Notes: generated by a model not told the origin, from the sequence alone. Positions 20,092 to 30,540 are shown, numbered from the stretch's first letter. The stretch is 56,605 nt of DNA from an uncultured Clostridia bacterium (GCA_947626555.1 CANQSP010000004.1:1-56605), one strand, 5' to 3'. Numbers and translations are program-made.

Positions 20092-20298
20092 CATTTCATA
20101 ATGAATTTGTCCGCTAGTCGGATCAATTATACAAGATGAGCGAGTAACATCATCAGGGTCATAATACGTACCATTGCCGTCATTCACATAACCCTTACTT
20201 CTTAATTCATCTCCAGCATCTCGAATTCTTTTTTCGCGCCTTCCCAGAATTCTTTCTTCTAATTGGTCGTACTTGTCATCATAGTCATATCTGCTCAT
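20089..20298 (-). CDS. Small charged protein, unknown
   Basis: 69 residues, rich in Asp, Arg and Tyr, N-terminus SRYDYDDKYDQLEERILG and C-terminus PTSGQIHYEM. AGGAGG ribosome site. It uses CGC, CTG, CCG and GGC codons that its neighbours mostly avoid, which hints at transfer. Its CGG triplets are out of frame. No family recognised. Confidence 0.65.
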   Translation of the reverse strand: MSRYDYDDKYDQLEERILGRREKRIRDAGDELRSKGYVNDGNGTYYDPDDVTRSSCIIDPTSGQIHYEM

Positions 20299-20374
20299 TT
20301 GTTTTCCTCCTAGAAAGTTTTTTTACATTGATACTTAACAAATATAACATAATATGTTTAAAAAATCAATATAA

Positions 20375-23201
20375 TTATAAGTATCTCTTCAAAAACTGAC
20401 CTGTATAACTTTGTTCATTTCTAGCAACTTGCTCTGGTGTACCTATTGCAATAACTTGTCCTCCTTTATCTCCACCTTCTGGACCTAAATCTATAATGTG
20501 GTCTGCTGTTTTTATTAAATCCAAATTATGTTCAATAACAATTATTGTATTTCCAGTATCTACTAATCTTTGTAAAATATCTACTAATCTATGAACATCT
20601 GCAATATGAAGACCAGTTGTTGGTTCATCTAATATATAGAGAGTTTTTCCAGTTGCTTTTTTAGAAAGTTCCGTTGCAAGTTTTATACGTTGAGCCTCTC
20701 CTCCAGAAAGAGTTGTAGAAGGTTGACCTAATTTTATATAACCTAAACCTACATCATATAAAGTTTGTATTTTTTGTTTAATTTTTGGTAAATTTTTAAA
20801 AAATTCTAATGCTTCTTCAACCGTCATATCTAATACATCTGCAATTGTTTTTCCTTTATATTTTACCTCTAACGTTTCTTTATTATATCTTTTTCCTTTA
20901 CAAATTTCGCAAGGCACATATATATCTGCTAAAAAGTGCATTTCTATTTTTAAAACACCATCACCATTGCAAGCCTCGCACCTACCACCTTGAACATTAA
21001 AACTAAACCTTCCTTTATCATAACCACGCATTTTTGCTTCGTTTGTTCCTGCAAATAAATCTCTAATGTTGTCAAATACACCTGTATATGTAGCAGGGTT
21101 TGAACGAGGTGTTCTTCCTATTGGAGATTGATCTATATTTATTATTTTATCTATGTTTTCTATTCCTTTTACTTCTTTGCATTTACCAGGTCTTTCGTTA
21201 GAGCCATTTAACTCTTTTGCAATTGTTTTATATAATATTTCATTTACAAGAGTACTTTTACCAGAACCTGATACACCTGTTACACATATAAATTGACCTA
21301 ATGGAAATTTTACATTAACATTTTTTAAATTATGTTCTTCCGCACCTTTTACTTCTATTGCTCTACCATTAGATTTTCTACGTTTTTCAGGTACGTGAAT
21401 TTGTTTTCTACCACTTAAATATGCACCAGTAATTGAACCTTCTACTTTCTTAATTTCTTCAGCTGTTCCGTTGTGCTAAAACATTTCCTCCATGAACACC
21501 AGCACCTGGACCAATATCTATAATTTGATCTGCTGCGTACATAGTATCTTCATCATGTTCAACTACTAATACGGTATTTCCTAAATCTCTTAATTTTTTA
21601 AGTGTTGCTATTAATTTATCATTATCTCTTTGATGAAGCCCTATACTTGGTTCATCTAATATATATAGTACTCCTGTTAAACCTGAACCTATTTGAGTAG
21701 CAAGCCTAATACGTTGAGCTTCCCCACCTGATAATGTTCCTGCTGACCTTGACAATGTTAAATATTCTAGCCCAACATCTATTAAAAATTGTAATCTTTT
21801 ATCTAATTCTTTCAATATTTGATCTGCTATCATCTGGTCTTTTTTACTCAACTCTAAAGAATTTAAATAATCCTTTATTTTATTGATAGACATATCTGTT
21901 AACTCTTTTATATTTTTAGTTCCAACTCTTACTGCTAAACTATTTTCATTTAACCTTGAGCCATGACATGTTGGACATTCGCTATCTCTCATGTAAAATT
22001 CATAGAATTCTCTCATACCTTGAGATTTTGTTTCATTATGCCTTCTTTCTAGTGTTGGTATAACTCCTTCAAATGGTGCAGAAAACCTTCTAACACCCGA
22101 ATATGATGCATATTCAAAATCTATTACTTCATCGCCTGTACCATATAAAATTTTATCTAAAAATGACCTTGGTAGTTTCTTTATTGGCACACCTTTTATT
22201 TCTACTCCATAATGTTTGGCAATAGATTCAAAATACATTTTAGCCATTGTGTCGCCCTTTTTCATTGTACTTGCTCCAAAAGCCTTTACTCCGTCATATA
22301 ATGTTTTATTTTTATCTGGAATTATTAAATCTTCATCCATTCTCATTAAAAAGCCTAAACCCGTGCAAGTAGGACATGCTCCAAATGGATTATTAAAAGA
22401 AAATAATCTTGGGGATAACTCATCAAAACTTATATTACATTCTGGACAAGCATAATTTCCACTAAATAACATTTCTTTATTATTTGTGGCATCTTCAACT
22501 ATTACTAAATTGTTTGCATGTTTTAACGCTATTTCTACAGATTCAGCAAGTCTTGAACGAATTTCTTCTTTTACAACTAATCTATCAACTATTATTTCAA
22601 TATTATGTTTCTTTTTTCTATCTATTTGTAGGTCATCTGTTAATTCAACAGTTTCACCATCTACTCTAGCCCTTACAAATCCCTCTTTTTGATATGCTTC
22701 TAGTTGTTTTACAAACTCACCTTTTCTTCCTCTTACTACTGGTGCAAGCACTTGAATTCTCGTTCCTTCTGGTAATTCCATAATTGCATCTACCATTTGG
22801 TCTATAGTTTGCTTTTCTATTTTTCTACCACATTTTGGACAATATGGCACACCAATTCTGGCATATAAAAGACGAATATAATCGTAAATTTCTGTAACAG
22901 TACCTACTGTTGAACGCGGATTTTTAGAAGTTGTTTTTTGGTCTATTGATATTGCAGGTGATAAACCGTCTATAGATTCAACATCTGGCTTTTCCATTAA
23001 GCCTAAAAATTGCCTTGCATAAGATGATAAACTTTCTACATACCTTCTTTGACCTTCAGCATAAAGTGTATCAAATGCTAAAGATGACTTTCCAGAACCT
23101 GAAAGCCCTGTTATTACAACTAATTTATCTCTAGGTATTTCTAAATTTATATTTTTTAAGTTATGTTCTTTTGCTCCTTTTATAACTATTTTGTCATTCA
23201 T
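20375..23201 (-). CDS. uvrA: Excinuclease ABC subunit A, split by a +1 break at CGG
   Basis: DNA-damage recognition ATPase of nucleotide excision repair. Frame 1 (577 residues) has the first Walker A ([14 protein letters not shown]), Zn module CPKCG...CPECN, the first signature [12 protein letters not shown] and HGGNVLAQ. The break is CAA CGG AAC at 21470-21468. Skipping C gives CAA GGA ACA GCT GAA and an uninterrupted second frame of 364 residues with the second Walker A ([13 protein letters not shown]), Zn module CEACNGDG...CEICKG and [12 protein letters not shown]. The total of 941 residues is the normal UvrA length. Zero-frame translation would stop two codons after CGG. Confidence 0.95.
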
Positions 23202-23314
23202 TATTTTTCCCCCTTGTAGTTATAACAATTTAAATAATTTATTTAGCAAAATTTATTATACAATAGAAATAATAAAAAAACAATAGTTTGCTATATATTC
23301 TTTTAAAATAATTA

Positions 23315-23478
23315 GCAAAATATTAATATATTATTTATTTAGTAACATTTTGTGGGGACCAGCAAATTATAGATTGTAAAAATTTTATTTTGTAAAACTT
23401 GTTTTACTTAAAATAAAATTTTTTACAAGCTATTATGTAGCTGGGAGTTACTAAATAAATAATATATTCATATTTTGC
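23315..23478. repeat. Inverted-repeat element, MITE-like
   Basis: Terminal inverted repeats of about 32 bp with one mismatch (23315-23346, 23447-23478; core TATTATTTATTTAGTAAC). An inner hairpin TTGTAAAAATTTTATTTT...AAAATAAAATTTTTTACAA spans about 23374-23429. The left arm is followed by GTGGGGACC, reminiscent of GGTCCCCAC in the elements at 10.3 and 14.4 kb. It fills most of the uvrA-cysE gap. Confidence 0.7.
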
Positions 23479-23493
23479 TTTGCAATTCAATAG

Positions 23494-24007
23494 TTATATT
23501 ATTTTTCCTGGAATCCCTACCACAGTTGAATTATCTGGTACATCTTTTAAAACAACAGCATTAGCACCTATTTTTACATTATTACCTATTTTAATTGCTC
23601 CGAAGGACTTTAGCACCACAACCAATAATTACATTATTTCCTATATCTGGATGACGCTTTTTCTTTTCCTTTCCTGTTCCTCCTAATGTTACATTATGGT
23701 ATATAGTACAATTATCTCCAATAGTAGCCGTTTCACCTATTACTACTCCCATTCCATGGTCTATAAATAATTTTCTTCCTATTTTTGCACCTGGATGTAT
23801 TTCAATACCTGTAAAAAACCTACCTATTTGTGAAATTAATCTAGCTAAAAATAATAAATTATGTCTATACAAAAAATGAGATATTTTATGAAACACTAGA
23901 ATATAAAAACCTGGATATAAAATTACAACTTCAAATATATTTTTGCATGCAGGATCTTTTTCCTTTATATTTACAGCATCTTCATATAATTCTTTTAAGA
24001 CTTTCAT
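23494..24007 (-). CDS. cysE: Serine O-acetyltransferase, split by a +1 break at CGG
   Basis: First step of cysteine synthesis from serine and acetyl-CoA. Frame 1 (135 residues) has the hexapeptide-repeat left-handed helix: [56 protein letters not shown]. The break is CTT CGG AGC at 23602-23600. Skipping C gives CTT GGA GCA ATT and the normal C-terminal end ([12 protein letters not shown]...VVGIPGK), 170 residues. The zero frame stops two codons after CGG. AAGGAAGG ribosome site. Confidence 0.93.
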
Positions 24008-24076
24008 ATTTTATACCTTCCTTTGTATAAAATATGAAAATTTTCCAATTTTGACAGCATTATTTTATGTTTACCA

Positions 24077-24105
24077 TTTACAAGTAGAGCTTTTTGTTAT
24101 ATAAT
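24077..24105 (+). promoter_or_regulatory. Sigma-A type promoter
   Basis: TTTACA (24077-24082), 17-base spacer, TATAAT (24100-24105), 30 bases upstream of the ATG at 24135. Confidence 0.6.
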
Positions 24106-24134
24106 ATATGTATAAAATTTTTAAGGAGGATTTT

Positions 24135-24494
24135 ATGTCTAGAAAAGACAAGCAAAAGCGGTTAACAATGCCTCTTGATATATGGCAATCCGCTAAATTT
24201 GACGATTTTGAAAGATGCGACTTTGGATTTTTTATTTCGAATGATTCGAGAATAATTATTACGAATGTCGAAAATGGTCGCAATGAAAAGTTTGAGTTTT
24301 TAGGAAAATGTGGCTTCGATTGTAAACATCGTTGCTTCATTCCTGAAAATGTAGATGCCTATTTAGGAGAAGGTGATATTTATTATTTTACCACACATAC
24401 CTTTAATTATGGTGTCTATCTCTATAAGATCGATCGTGAAATAACTAGAAAGCGCCAAGAATTACAGCTTCAGGCATTATTAGCAATTTTATAG
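24135..24494 (+). CDS. Unknown protein with foreign codon use and an in-frame CGG
   Basis: 119 residues from the ATG at 24135 (AAGGAGG ribosome site 4 bases upstream). No family recognised; the C-terminal half (YLGEGDIYYFTTHTFNYGVY) looks beta-rich and the end is Gln/Leu-rich. Codon use differs from neighbours (CGC, CGT, CGG, ATC, CTC, GTC, CAG, TCG). Codon 9 is CGG (AAG CGG TTA, 24159-24161); a +1 shift there would hit TAA at once. Its own promoter and GC-rich terminator suggest a transferred cassette. Confidence 0.75.
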   Translation: MSRKDKQKRLTMPLDIWQSAKFDDFERCDFGFFISNDSRIIITNVENGRNEKFEFLGKCGFDCKHRCFIPENVDAYLGEGDIYYFTTHTFNYGVYLYKIDREITRKRQELQLQALLAIL

Positions 24495-24530
24495 ATATTC
24501 AAAATTGTCAATTTTGTAGAAATTCCAAAA

Positions 24531-24563
24531 CCCTGCTTCTTAATTGAAGCAGGGCACATTATT
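24531..24563 (+). terminator. GC-rich terminator
   Basis: CCCTGCTTC and GAAGCAGGG arms with loop TTAATT, then TTATTTTTATT shortly downstream. Unusually GC-rich for this region. Confidence 0.75.
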
Positions 24564-24579
24564 TTTATTGGAATATTTT

Positions 24580-24933
24580 CTATTTGTTCACATATTTTTG
24601 AAGTATTTCTTTAGCGAATTTATTTACTATTATATAATTGTTCTTAATATTAGATTTATCAATATATCTTGTAAATATATTAGTATTTCTATTCTCTAAT
24701 AACACAATTTTATTTGCCATTAGTAAAGATAAAATATAAGTTATCTCATTTTTTATTATAAATTCATTGTCGTTTCCTAATGAATTTGCAAGTGCTAGCA
24801 TGTTTAATTTATTATACTTTTCTTCAGCAGTATATTTATAATAATCTTTATCAATCAATTTCTCTACTAATTCCTTTACACTATTACATTGAAATTCTTC
24901 ATCATCTTCAATTACTATCAACTTTTTTAACAT
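24580..24933 (-). CDS. Unknown protein, partner of the amidoligase
   Basis: 117 residues, acidic N-terminus (VIEDDEEFQCNSVKELVEKL), mostly helical prediction, no known motif. Its ATG follows directly on the stop codon of the amidoligase gene, with GGAGAGGAAAG inside that gene as ribosome site, so the two are translationally coupled. It could be the substrate or an accessory protein of the ligase; this is inference. Confidence 0.7.
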   Translation of the reverse strand: MLKKLIVIEDDEEFQCNSVKELVEKLIDKDYYKYTAEEKYNKLNMLALANSLGNDNEFIIKNEITYILSLLMANKIVLLENRNTNIFTRYIDKSNIKNNYIIVNKFAKEILQKYVNK

Positions 24934-27264
24934 TTATCTTTCCTCTCCAATATTATTTTTTTCAGGTTCATCATTATCTTTTATAACTTTAAAATTTTTC
25001 TTTGCCAACTTTCCTTTTATTGAATTTTGTAGCACTGGATGCTTTTTTATTAATTCAATGTTAACATCATATCGTTCCCTATAAATATTTCTATCTGATT
25101 CTTCTATAACTAATTCTAATAATTTTTCTAATTTCTCTTTTTCCATCAAATTTCCATTTCTTATACTTTCAAAACATTCCAAATAAGATTTTTCTTCATC
25201 TGTTCTTTCATTATAATTTTTAGCTTGTATTATTGATAGTTCTTGTGATGCTTTTAATAGCCCTCCAAACAAATTAATATTTTCAATCCACACTTCAGGA
25301 TTTACAGTACCATTTGCTAATCTAAATTCTATTGTTGTCATTCCAAACAAATTTCTAAAATTTATTCCCTTATATTTATTTTTTTGAAAATTGCAAACTA
25401 TATATTTAAATTGCATCAAATCTTTTTCATCTTTTAAATTTATACTTCCTTCCTCTAGTGCCTTTTCAAACTCTCCAGATACTGGTTCTGCATAATCAGC
25501 TATCCCTTTTCTCGGAATAGTTCCTTTTTCGTTTGATATTACATATAATAGTGATTCTGTATTTGACCATAGTTCAAGCATATTATGCCATGCCTGAACA
25601 CTTGTTAAATAGTTTGAACCAATATGAACATGCCCTCCACAAGAATCATTCGTATATTGTCCAAATTCTTCTAGTATAGTTGAAGCCTTGAAAATTTCAT
25701 TTGTAGTTTTATCATTTGAACCAGTTAAAATCGGTGAAGTAATTTCAATACCATCTTCAGTAGCTCCATCTGGTGTTAAACTTCCATCATTTTTTCGCGT
25801 CCAATCATCAAAAAAAGCTTCTCCTTTCTCTTTAAAAGTTGAACTCATACTTCCCAAACATTCAATTTCCATTCCTATTGTCATATTTGTTGGAAGCTTT
25901 ATTTTGGCTTTTGAATGTAACTCTTTTATTGCTTCCTGTGTGTTTACTGCCATGTTAAATGCTTTTTTATTCATATCATCCAAATTTAAATTTGCATCAT
26001 TTAAACACTCACGTATAAATTCTTTATCATCCATCATGACTACTATTTTAGCTATATCATATGAATCTAATCCAAATTCATCCTTTCTAATTATACATTC
26101 TTTTATATATTGTGTATCATGTATTTCTGTTGCAATTTTAATAATATCTCCTGAATGTAATCCATATTTTTCATGTTGTTCTATACATTTCTTCGCATAT
26201 TCTTTATCATTAGATTCTATTATTAATTTAAGAACAGCTTGAGAATCCAATTCTAAATCTTCATAAATTTCTACACATTTTTTTATATATTCACTATCAC
26301 GGGTTGCTAAAATCATTTTAAGAATGTGAACAGATTTTAATTGAAAATCATCTCTTTTAGCAATACATTCTTTTATATATTTTATATCATTTGTTTTTAA
26401 TATTAATGTTGTAATACCATAAGAGTTTATATTCATATCTTTACAGTTTTCAATAATGTGTTTTATATAATTTCCGTCTTCAGTGAAAGCTATTAATTTA
26501 ACTAACTCTAATGAATTTAATTTTAAATCTTTATATTCACTTATAGTTTGCTTTACAAGATTTATATCATTTTTTCCAGTTAAATACTTAAAAATTTCAT
26601 CAAACTCTAACCCTATCTCATCTCTTCTTTTTATACATTGTTTTGTGTATTGTAAATCATTTACTTGATTTATTAAATGCATAATATACAAAGAACTAAT
26701 GCCACCTATTTCCTTTGCATGATCTACACATTGTTTTATAAATTCAACATCTTTCGTTGAGGATATCATTAAATAAACTTCATAACTATATAAACCTAAT
26801 TTTTCACGTTTTTCTGAATCTAGTAAATATTTTTGTATAAGTTCTTTGTCTTTAGAAGAACCTATAAGTTCAGCAATAAAAAATGACTCTAAATTAAATT
26901 CTTTATCTATTTTTTCTACGCATTGCCTTATATAATTCTTATCTTTTGTTGCTAGTATTAAATCAACAATTTCTGAAGAAGTTAAGTCTAATTCTTTTCG
27001 TTTTTCAATATATTCTTTTATTACATCCACTCTACTTGAATATGTTAATAATTTTATAAATATATCTGATTTATTCTTTTCCGTTAAAAAATAATCAAAA
27101 TCTTCTTTTTCAATTTTTTGCATTATTTTTTTAAAAACAATATCTAAATTTTCTTCCATGTAATCTTCATCAAAAGGCTGATTCATCTCAGCTATATTCC
27201 ATATATCTTCTAAATTTTCATTTATAATTGCATCAAATATTTTATCTACAGTTTCCCTGCTCAT
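24934..27264 (-). CDS. Helical-repeat protein fused to an amidoligase domain
   Basis: 776 residues. Residues about 90-430 form at least nine repeats of about 34 residues with the pattern LDSxxIxKxI...D..YIKxCIE, a helical solenoid. Residues about 455-700 match the amidoligase family (carboxylate-amine ligase fold related to glutamine synthetase/GCS): MTIGMEIECLG, NDGSLTPDG, EITSPIL, CGGHVHIGSN, TTIEFRLANGTVNPE. Known amidoligases are predicted to form amide bonds on peptides or small metabolites. The solenoid probably binds a protein partner. Two-gene operon with 24580-24933. Confidence 0.85.
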   Translation of the reverse strand: MSRETVDKIFDAIINENLEDIWNIAEMNQPFDEDYMEENLDIVFKKIMQKIEKEDFDYFLTEKNKSDIFIKLLTYSSRVDVIKEYIEKRKELDLTSSEIVDLILATKDKNYIRQCVEKIDKEFNLESFFIAELIGSSKDKELIQKYLLDSEKREKLGLYSYEVYLMISSTKDVEFIKQCVDHAKEIGGISSLYIMHLINQVNDLQYTKQCIKRRDEIGLEFDEIFKYLTGKNDINLVKQTISEYKDLKLNSLELVKLIAFTEDGNYIKHIIENCKDMNINSYGITTLILKTNDIKYIKECIAKRDDFQLKSVHILKMILATRDSEYIKKCVEIYEDLELDSQAVLKLIIESNDKEYAKKCIEQHEKYGLHSGDIIKIATEIHDTQYIKECIIRKDEFGLDSYDIAKIVVMMDDKEFIRECLNDANLNLDDMNKKAFNMAVNTQEAIKELHSKAKIKLPTNMTIGMEIECLGSMSSTFKEKGEAFFDDWTRKNDGSLTPDGATEDGIEITSPILTGSNDKTTNEIFKASTILEEFGQYTNDSCGGHVHIGSNYLTSVQAWHNMLELWSNTESLLYVISNEKGTIPRKGIADYAEPVSGEFEKALEEGSINLKDEKDLMQFKYIVCNFQKNKYKGINFRNLFGMTTIEFRLANGTVNPEVWIENINLFGGLLKASQELSIIQAKNYNERTDEEKSYLECFESIRNGNLMEKEKLEKLLELVIEESDRNIYRERYDVNIELIKKHPVLQNSIKGKLAKKNFKVIKDNDEPEKNNIGEER

Positions 27265-27345
27265 ATATTTTATACCTCTTTAAATACTATTAATACTTAA
27301 TTATTTTTTAATATTATTATCTCACTTACAAAAAAAGTCCAATTT

Positions 27346-29308
27346 TTAAATAACTCCGACCAGTTAATTCTTTTATTTTATCTCTTAATTCTGCTGCCTT
27401 TTCAAATTCCATCTCTTGAGCATATTTTAACATTTCATCAGTCAATTTGTCTACAATTTCTTGTATATCTGCATCTTTTCCTAAATTATATTCTGATTGT
27501 GCTTCTTCTACAATGCTTGCCTTAATAGTGTCTCTAATAGACTTTTGTATAGTTTTTGGTACAATTCCATGTTCTTCATTGTATTGTGCCTGAATTTTTC
27601 TTCTTCTATTTGTTTCAGAAATAGCTTTTTCCATAGACTCTGTTAATTCATCAGCATACATTATTACTTTTCCTTCTGTATTTCTTGCAGCACGTCCAAC
27701 AGTTTGAATTAATGAACGCTCTGAACGCAAAAATCCTTCTTTGTCTGCATCTAAAATAGCTACTAATGAAACCTCTGGAATATCTAAGCCTTCCCTCAAA
27801 AGATTTATTCCAACAAGCACATCAAACTCTCCGTAATCTTAAATCTCTTATTATTTCCATTCTCTCTAATGCTTTTATATCTGAATGCATATATCTTACT
27901 TTTATATCTATGCCTGCTAAGTATGAGGTTAAATCCTCAGCCATTTTTTTAGTTAAGGTAGTAACTAATATCCTTTCATTCTTTTCTACTCTTATTCGTA
28001 TTTGTTCAATTAAATCATCTATTTGATTTGTTACTGGTTTTACTTCTATTTTTGGATCCAAAAGTCCAGTAGGTCTTATAATTTGTTCTACAACATTTTC
28101 TTTTGAGTGTTCTTTTTCATACTCTGCTGGTGTAGCACTTACAAATATACATTGATTAATTCTTTCTTCAAATTCATTAAATTTTAAAGGTCTGTTATCA
28201 AATGCTGATGGAAGTCTAAAACCATATTTTACTAATGATTCTTTTCTTGCCCTATCACCATTATACATAGCTCTTACTTGAGGTATTGTGGCATGAGATT
28301 CATCTATTAATAACAAAAAGTCCTTTGGGAAATAATCAAATAATGTAAATGGTGGAGAACCTGGCTTTCTTCCACTTATATGTCTTGAATAATTTTCAAT
28401 TCCTTGGCAAAAACCTGTTTCTTTCATCATTTCTATATCAAAGTTTGTTCTTTCTTCTATTCTTTGTGCTTCTATTAATTTTCCTTCTGCTTTAAATTTG
28501 GCAACTTGTTCTTCCATTTCTTGTTCTATGGTTTGAATTGCTCTTTCCATTTTATCAGATGTTGTTACATAATGTGAATTTGGAAATATCATAACATGGT
28601 TTCTTACACCTATAGTTTTCCCTGTTAATGGGTTTATTTCAGAAATTTTTTCTACTTCATCACCCCAAAATTCAACTCTTATTGCACTTTCACTTTCATC
28701 AGATGGATATATTTCTACAATATCACCTTTTGCCCTAAAAGTCCCTCTTTTAAAGTCTAATTCATTTCTTGTATATTGCATTTCTATTAATCTTTTCAAA
28801 ACACTATTTCTGCTGGCTTGCATTCCTGGTCTTAATGAAACTGTCATATGTTCATAATCAATAGGGTCTCCTAATCCATATATACATGAAACAGATGCTA
28901 CTATGATAACATCCCTTGTTTCAAAAAGTGCAGCTGTTGCAGAATGGCGAAGCTTGTCTATTTCATCATTTACAGAAGAATCTTTTTCAATATATGTATC
29001 TGATGAAGGTATATACGCTTCAGGTTGATAATAATCATAATAAGATACGAAATACTCTACTGCGTTCTCTGGGAAGAACTCCTTGAACTCACTATATAAT
29101 TGTCCGAGCTAGTGTCTTATTATGTGCTAAAACGAGTGTTGGCTTTTGTACTTTTTCAATTATATTTGCCATTGTGAAAGTTTTTCCGAGAACCTGTAAC
29201 CCCTAGAAGTGTCTGGAATTTCTTGCCCTCTTTAATTCCATTTGATAAGTATTCTATTGCTTGTGGCTGGTCGCCAGTTGGTTTATATTCTGAATGTAAT
29301 TTAAACAT
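27346..29308 (-). CDS. uvrB: Excinuclease ABC subunit B, with three +1 breaks at CGG and a fourth CGG at the C-terminus
   Basis: Start ATG 29308 ([15 protein letters not shown]), AAAGGA ribosome site. Breaks: TCT CGG AAA (29188-29186, the Walker A glycine of GVTGSGKT), GCT CGG ACA (29106-29104, LAGQLYSEF) and TTA CGG AGA (27833-27831, [17 protein letters not shown]). Skipping each C gives blocks of 40, 27, 424 and 158 residues, all joining in frame, with helicase motifs and the C-terminal UVR motif ([10 protein letters not shown]). A fourth CGG (GGT CGG AGT, 27358-27356) would give the end GGVI and stop at 27346; the zero frame would instead stop at 27326. The total is about 652 residues, normal for UvrB. 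Confidence 0.94.
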
Positions 29309-29320
29309 ATTTTTCCTTTC

Positions 29321-29447
29321 TTGTGACCTATTTACTATTAAAAAAAGATAACAGTTAGCCAAGCATTCGTCCTCAAATTCGTCCCCATTGGACTAATTTT
29401 GTTGGTTAATAGTAAATTTTTTTGTATGGGACGAATTTAGGTCACAA
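29321..29447. repeat. Inverted-repeat element upstream of uvrB
   Basis: Ends TTGTGACCT (29321-29329) and AGGTCACAA (29439-29447), with inner arms TTTACTATTAA and TTAATAGTAAA, and ATTCGTCCCC/GGGACGAAT sequences inside. It overlaps the uvrB leader, so it may affect its transcript. No gene in 29309-29649 otherwise. Confidence 0.55.
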
Positions 29448-29594
29448 ATTTCTATCGCACTATTAAACGATATTAAATAATACTAAATACTATATATTTA
29501 TTCATATATATACTATTTCATCATCTGCATTATGTTCCATAACCATTTCCTTGAAATCCAACCATTATATCAGTAAGTTGTCGTTCTATTTACA

Positions 29595-29628
29595 AATATG
29601 GATATAATATTCCTATTATATCCATATT
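29595..29628. other. Perfect 15-bp-arm hairpin
   Basis: AATATGGATATAATA and its exact complement around TTCC, just downstream of the toxin gene stop (minus strand). It may be a terminator despite a poor T-run, or a binding site. Confidence 0.5.
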
Positions 29629-29649
29629 GAAAATGATATGTTAAACTAA

Positions 29650-29973
29650 TTATTCATCTTTTAAATATTTTTCCCAATCCATAAAAGCATGTCCTATTCT
29701 TACTACAAAAACTTTATCCACATCATCATCAATAATGTAAAAAATTATATAATTTCTTACATTAATTTTTCTAATGTTTTTATGTCCTGTTAATTTTTCT
29801 TCTAAAACAGACATACTTACAGCAACATCTGCTAATTTCTTTAATTCTTGTTTAAATAAAAGTTTATATTTATCTGCTATAATATCTCCTGCTAAATCAT
29901 ATCTCAGATATGAAATAATATTTTCTAAGTCTCGTTCAGCAGTTTCTGACATTTCTACTATATATTTTTTCAC
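29650..29973 (-). CDS. RelE/ParE-family toxin
   Basis: 107 residues. Typical ParE/RelE layout: YIVEMSETAERDLENIISYL at the N-terminus, KLTGHKNIRKINVRNYIIFY in the middle, and VFVVRIGHAFMDWEKYL at the C-terminus. Starts with GTG at 29973, GGGAG upstream. Lies 17 bases after the antitoxin gene. Family toxins cut mRNA at the ribosome or poison gyrase; which applies is not clear. Confidence 0.85.
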   Translation of the reverse strand: MKKYIVEMSETAERDLENIISYLRYDLAGDIIADKYKLLFKQELKKLADVAVSMSVLEEKLTGHKNIRKINVRNYIIFYIIDDDVDKVFVVRIGHAFMDWEKYLKDE

Positions 29974-29990
29974 AGCCTATGCTCCCATCT

Positions 29991-30231
29991 TTATATATTG
30001 TCTATTTTGCTAAAAACATCATCAAGAGAATATACTTTATTCTCTTTTATATCTTCAAGCCCTTTTTGTAATTTTTCTTTTAAATCTTTCTTACTTTTTA
30101 TAGTAATACTATCTGGTACTTCTTTATCTATATATGATAATTTTAGATATTCAACAAAATTAATAACTTGATTTGTAAGTTCTTCTGGTAGTGTTTCAAT
30201 TTCATTATACAATTTTTGTTTTTCTATAGAC
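29991..30231 (-). CDS. Antitoxin of the ParE/RelE pair
   Basis: About 79 residues from the ATG at 30231 (GGAGGT 8 bases upstream; an upstream in-frame TTG overlaps that site and is unlikely). Helical N-terminus ETLPEELTNQVINFVEYLKL is typical of short antitoxins paired with ParE toxins, followed by a Lys-rich linker and a C-terminal toxin-binding tail LEDIKENKVYSLDDVF. Confidence 0.8.
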
Positions 30232-30394
30232 ATATTCTTTACCTCCAAAATAGATTTACATTAATATTATAACATTTTTTCTTATAAAAATCTATGAATT
30301 TTTAAAATTTATTGTTAAATAGAAATAAAGGTTACAAATTCACAATTTTTCATATCTCAATACCTCTACCTGTATTATATGTTTTATTTATATT

Positions 30395-30481
30395 TTAGTC
30401 TCTTTTAAAATTAATACTAAAGTTATTATAAACATCCGGCTGGTCCCCAGTTGGTTTGTAATCCGATACTAATTTGAACAT
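30395..30481 (-). pseudogene. uvrB 5' remnant
   Basis: ATG at 30481 with AGGAGG upstream encodes [15 protein letters not shown], the conserved UvrB N-terminus (compare [14 protein letters not shown] in the real uvrB), then unrelated sequence and a stop at 30395. The match is only about 15 codons. The rest of 30249-30620 holds no other clear gene. Confidence 0.65.
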
Positions 30482-30540
30482 TTTTTCCTCCTTTATGTTC
30501 CTAAAAAACAACAAGCTAATTTAATTGAATTATACCAAAA

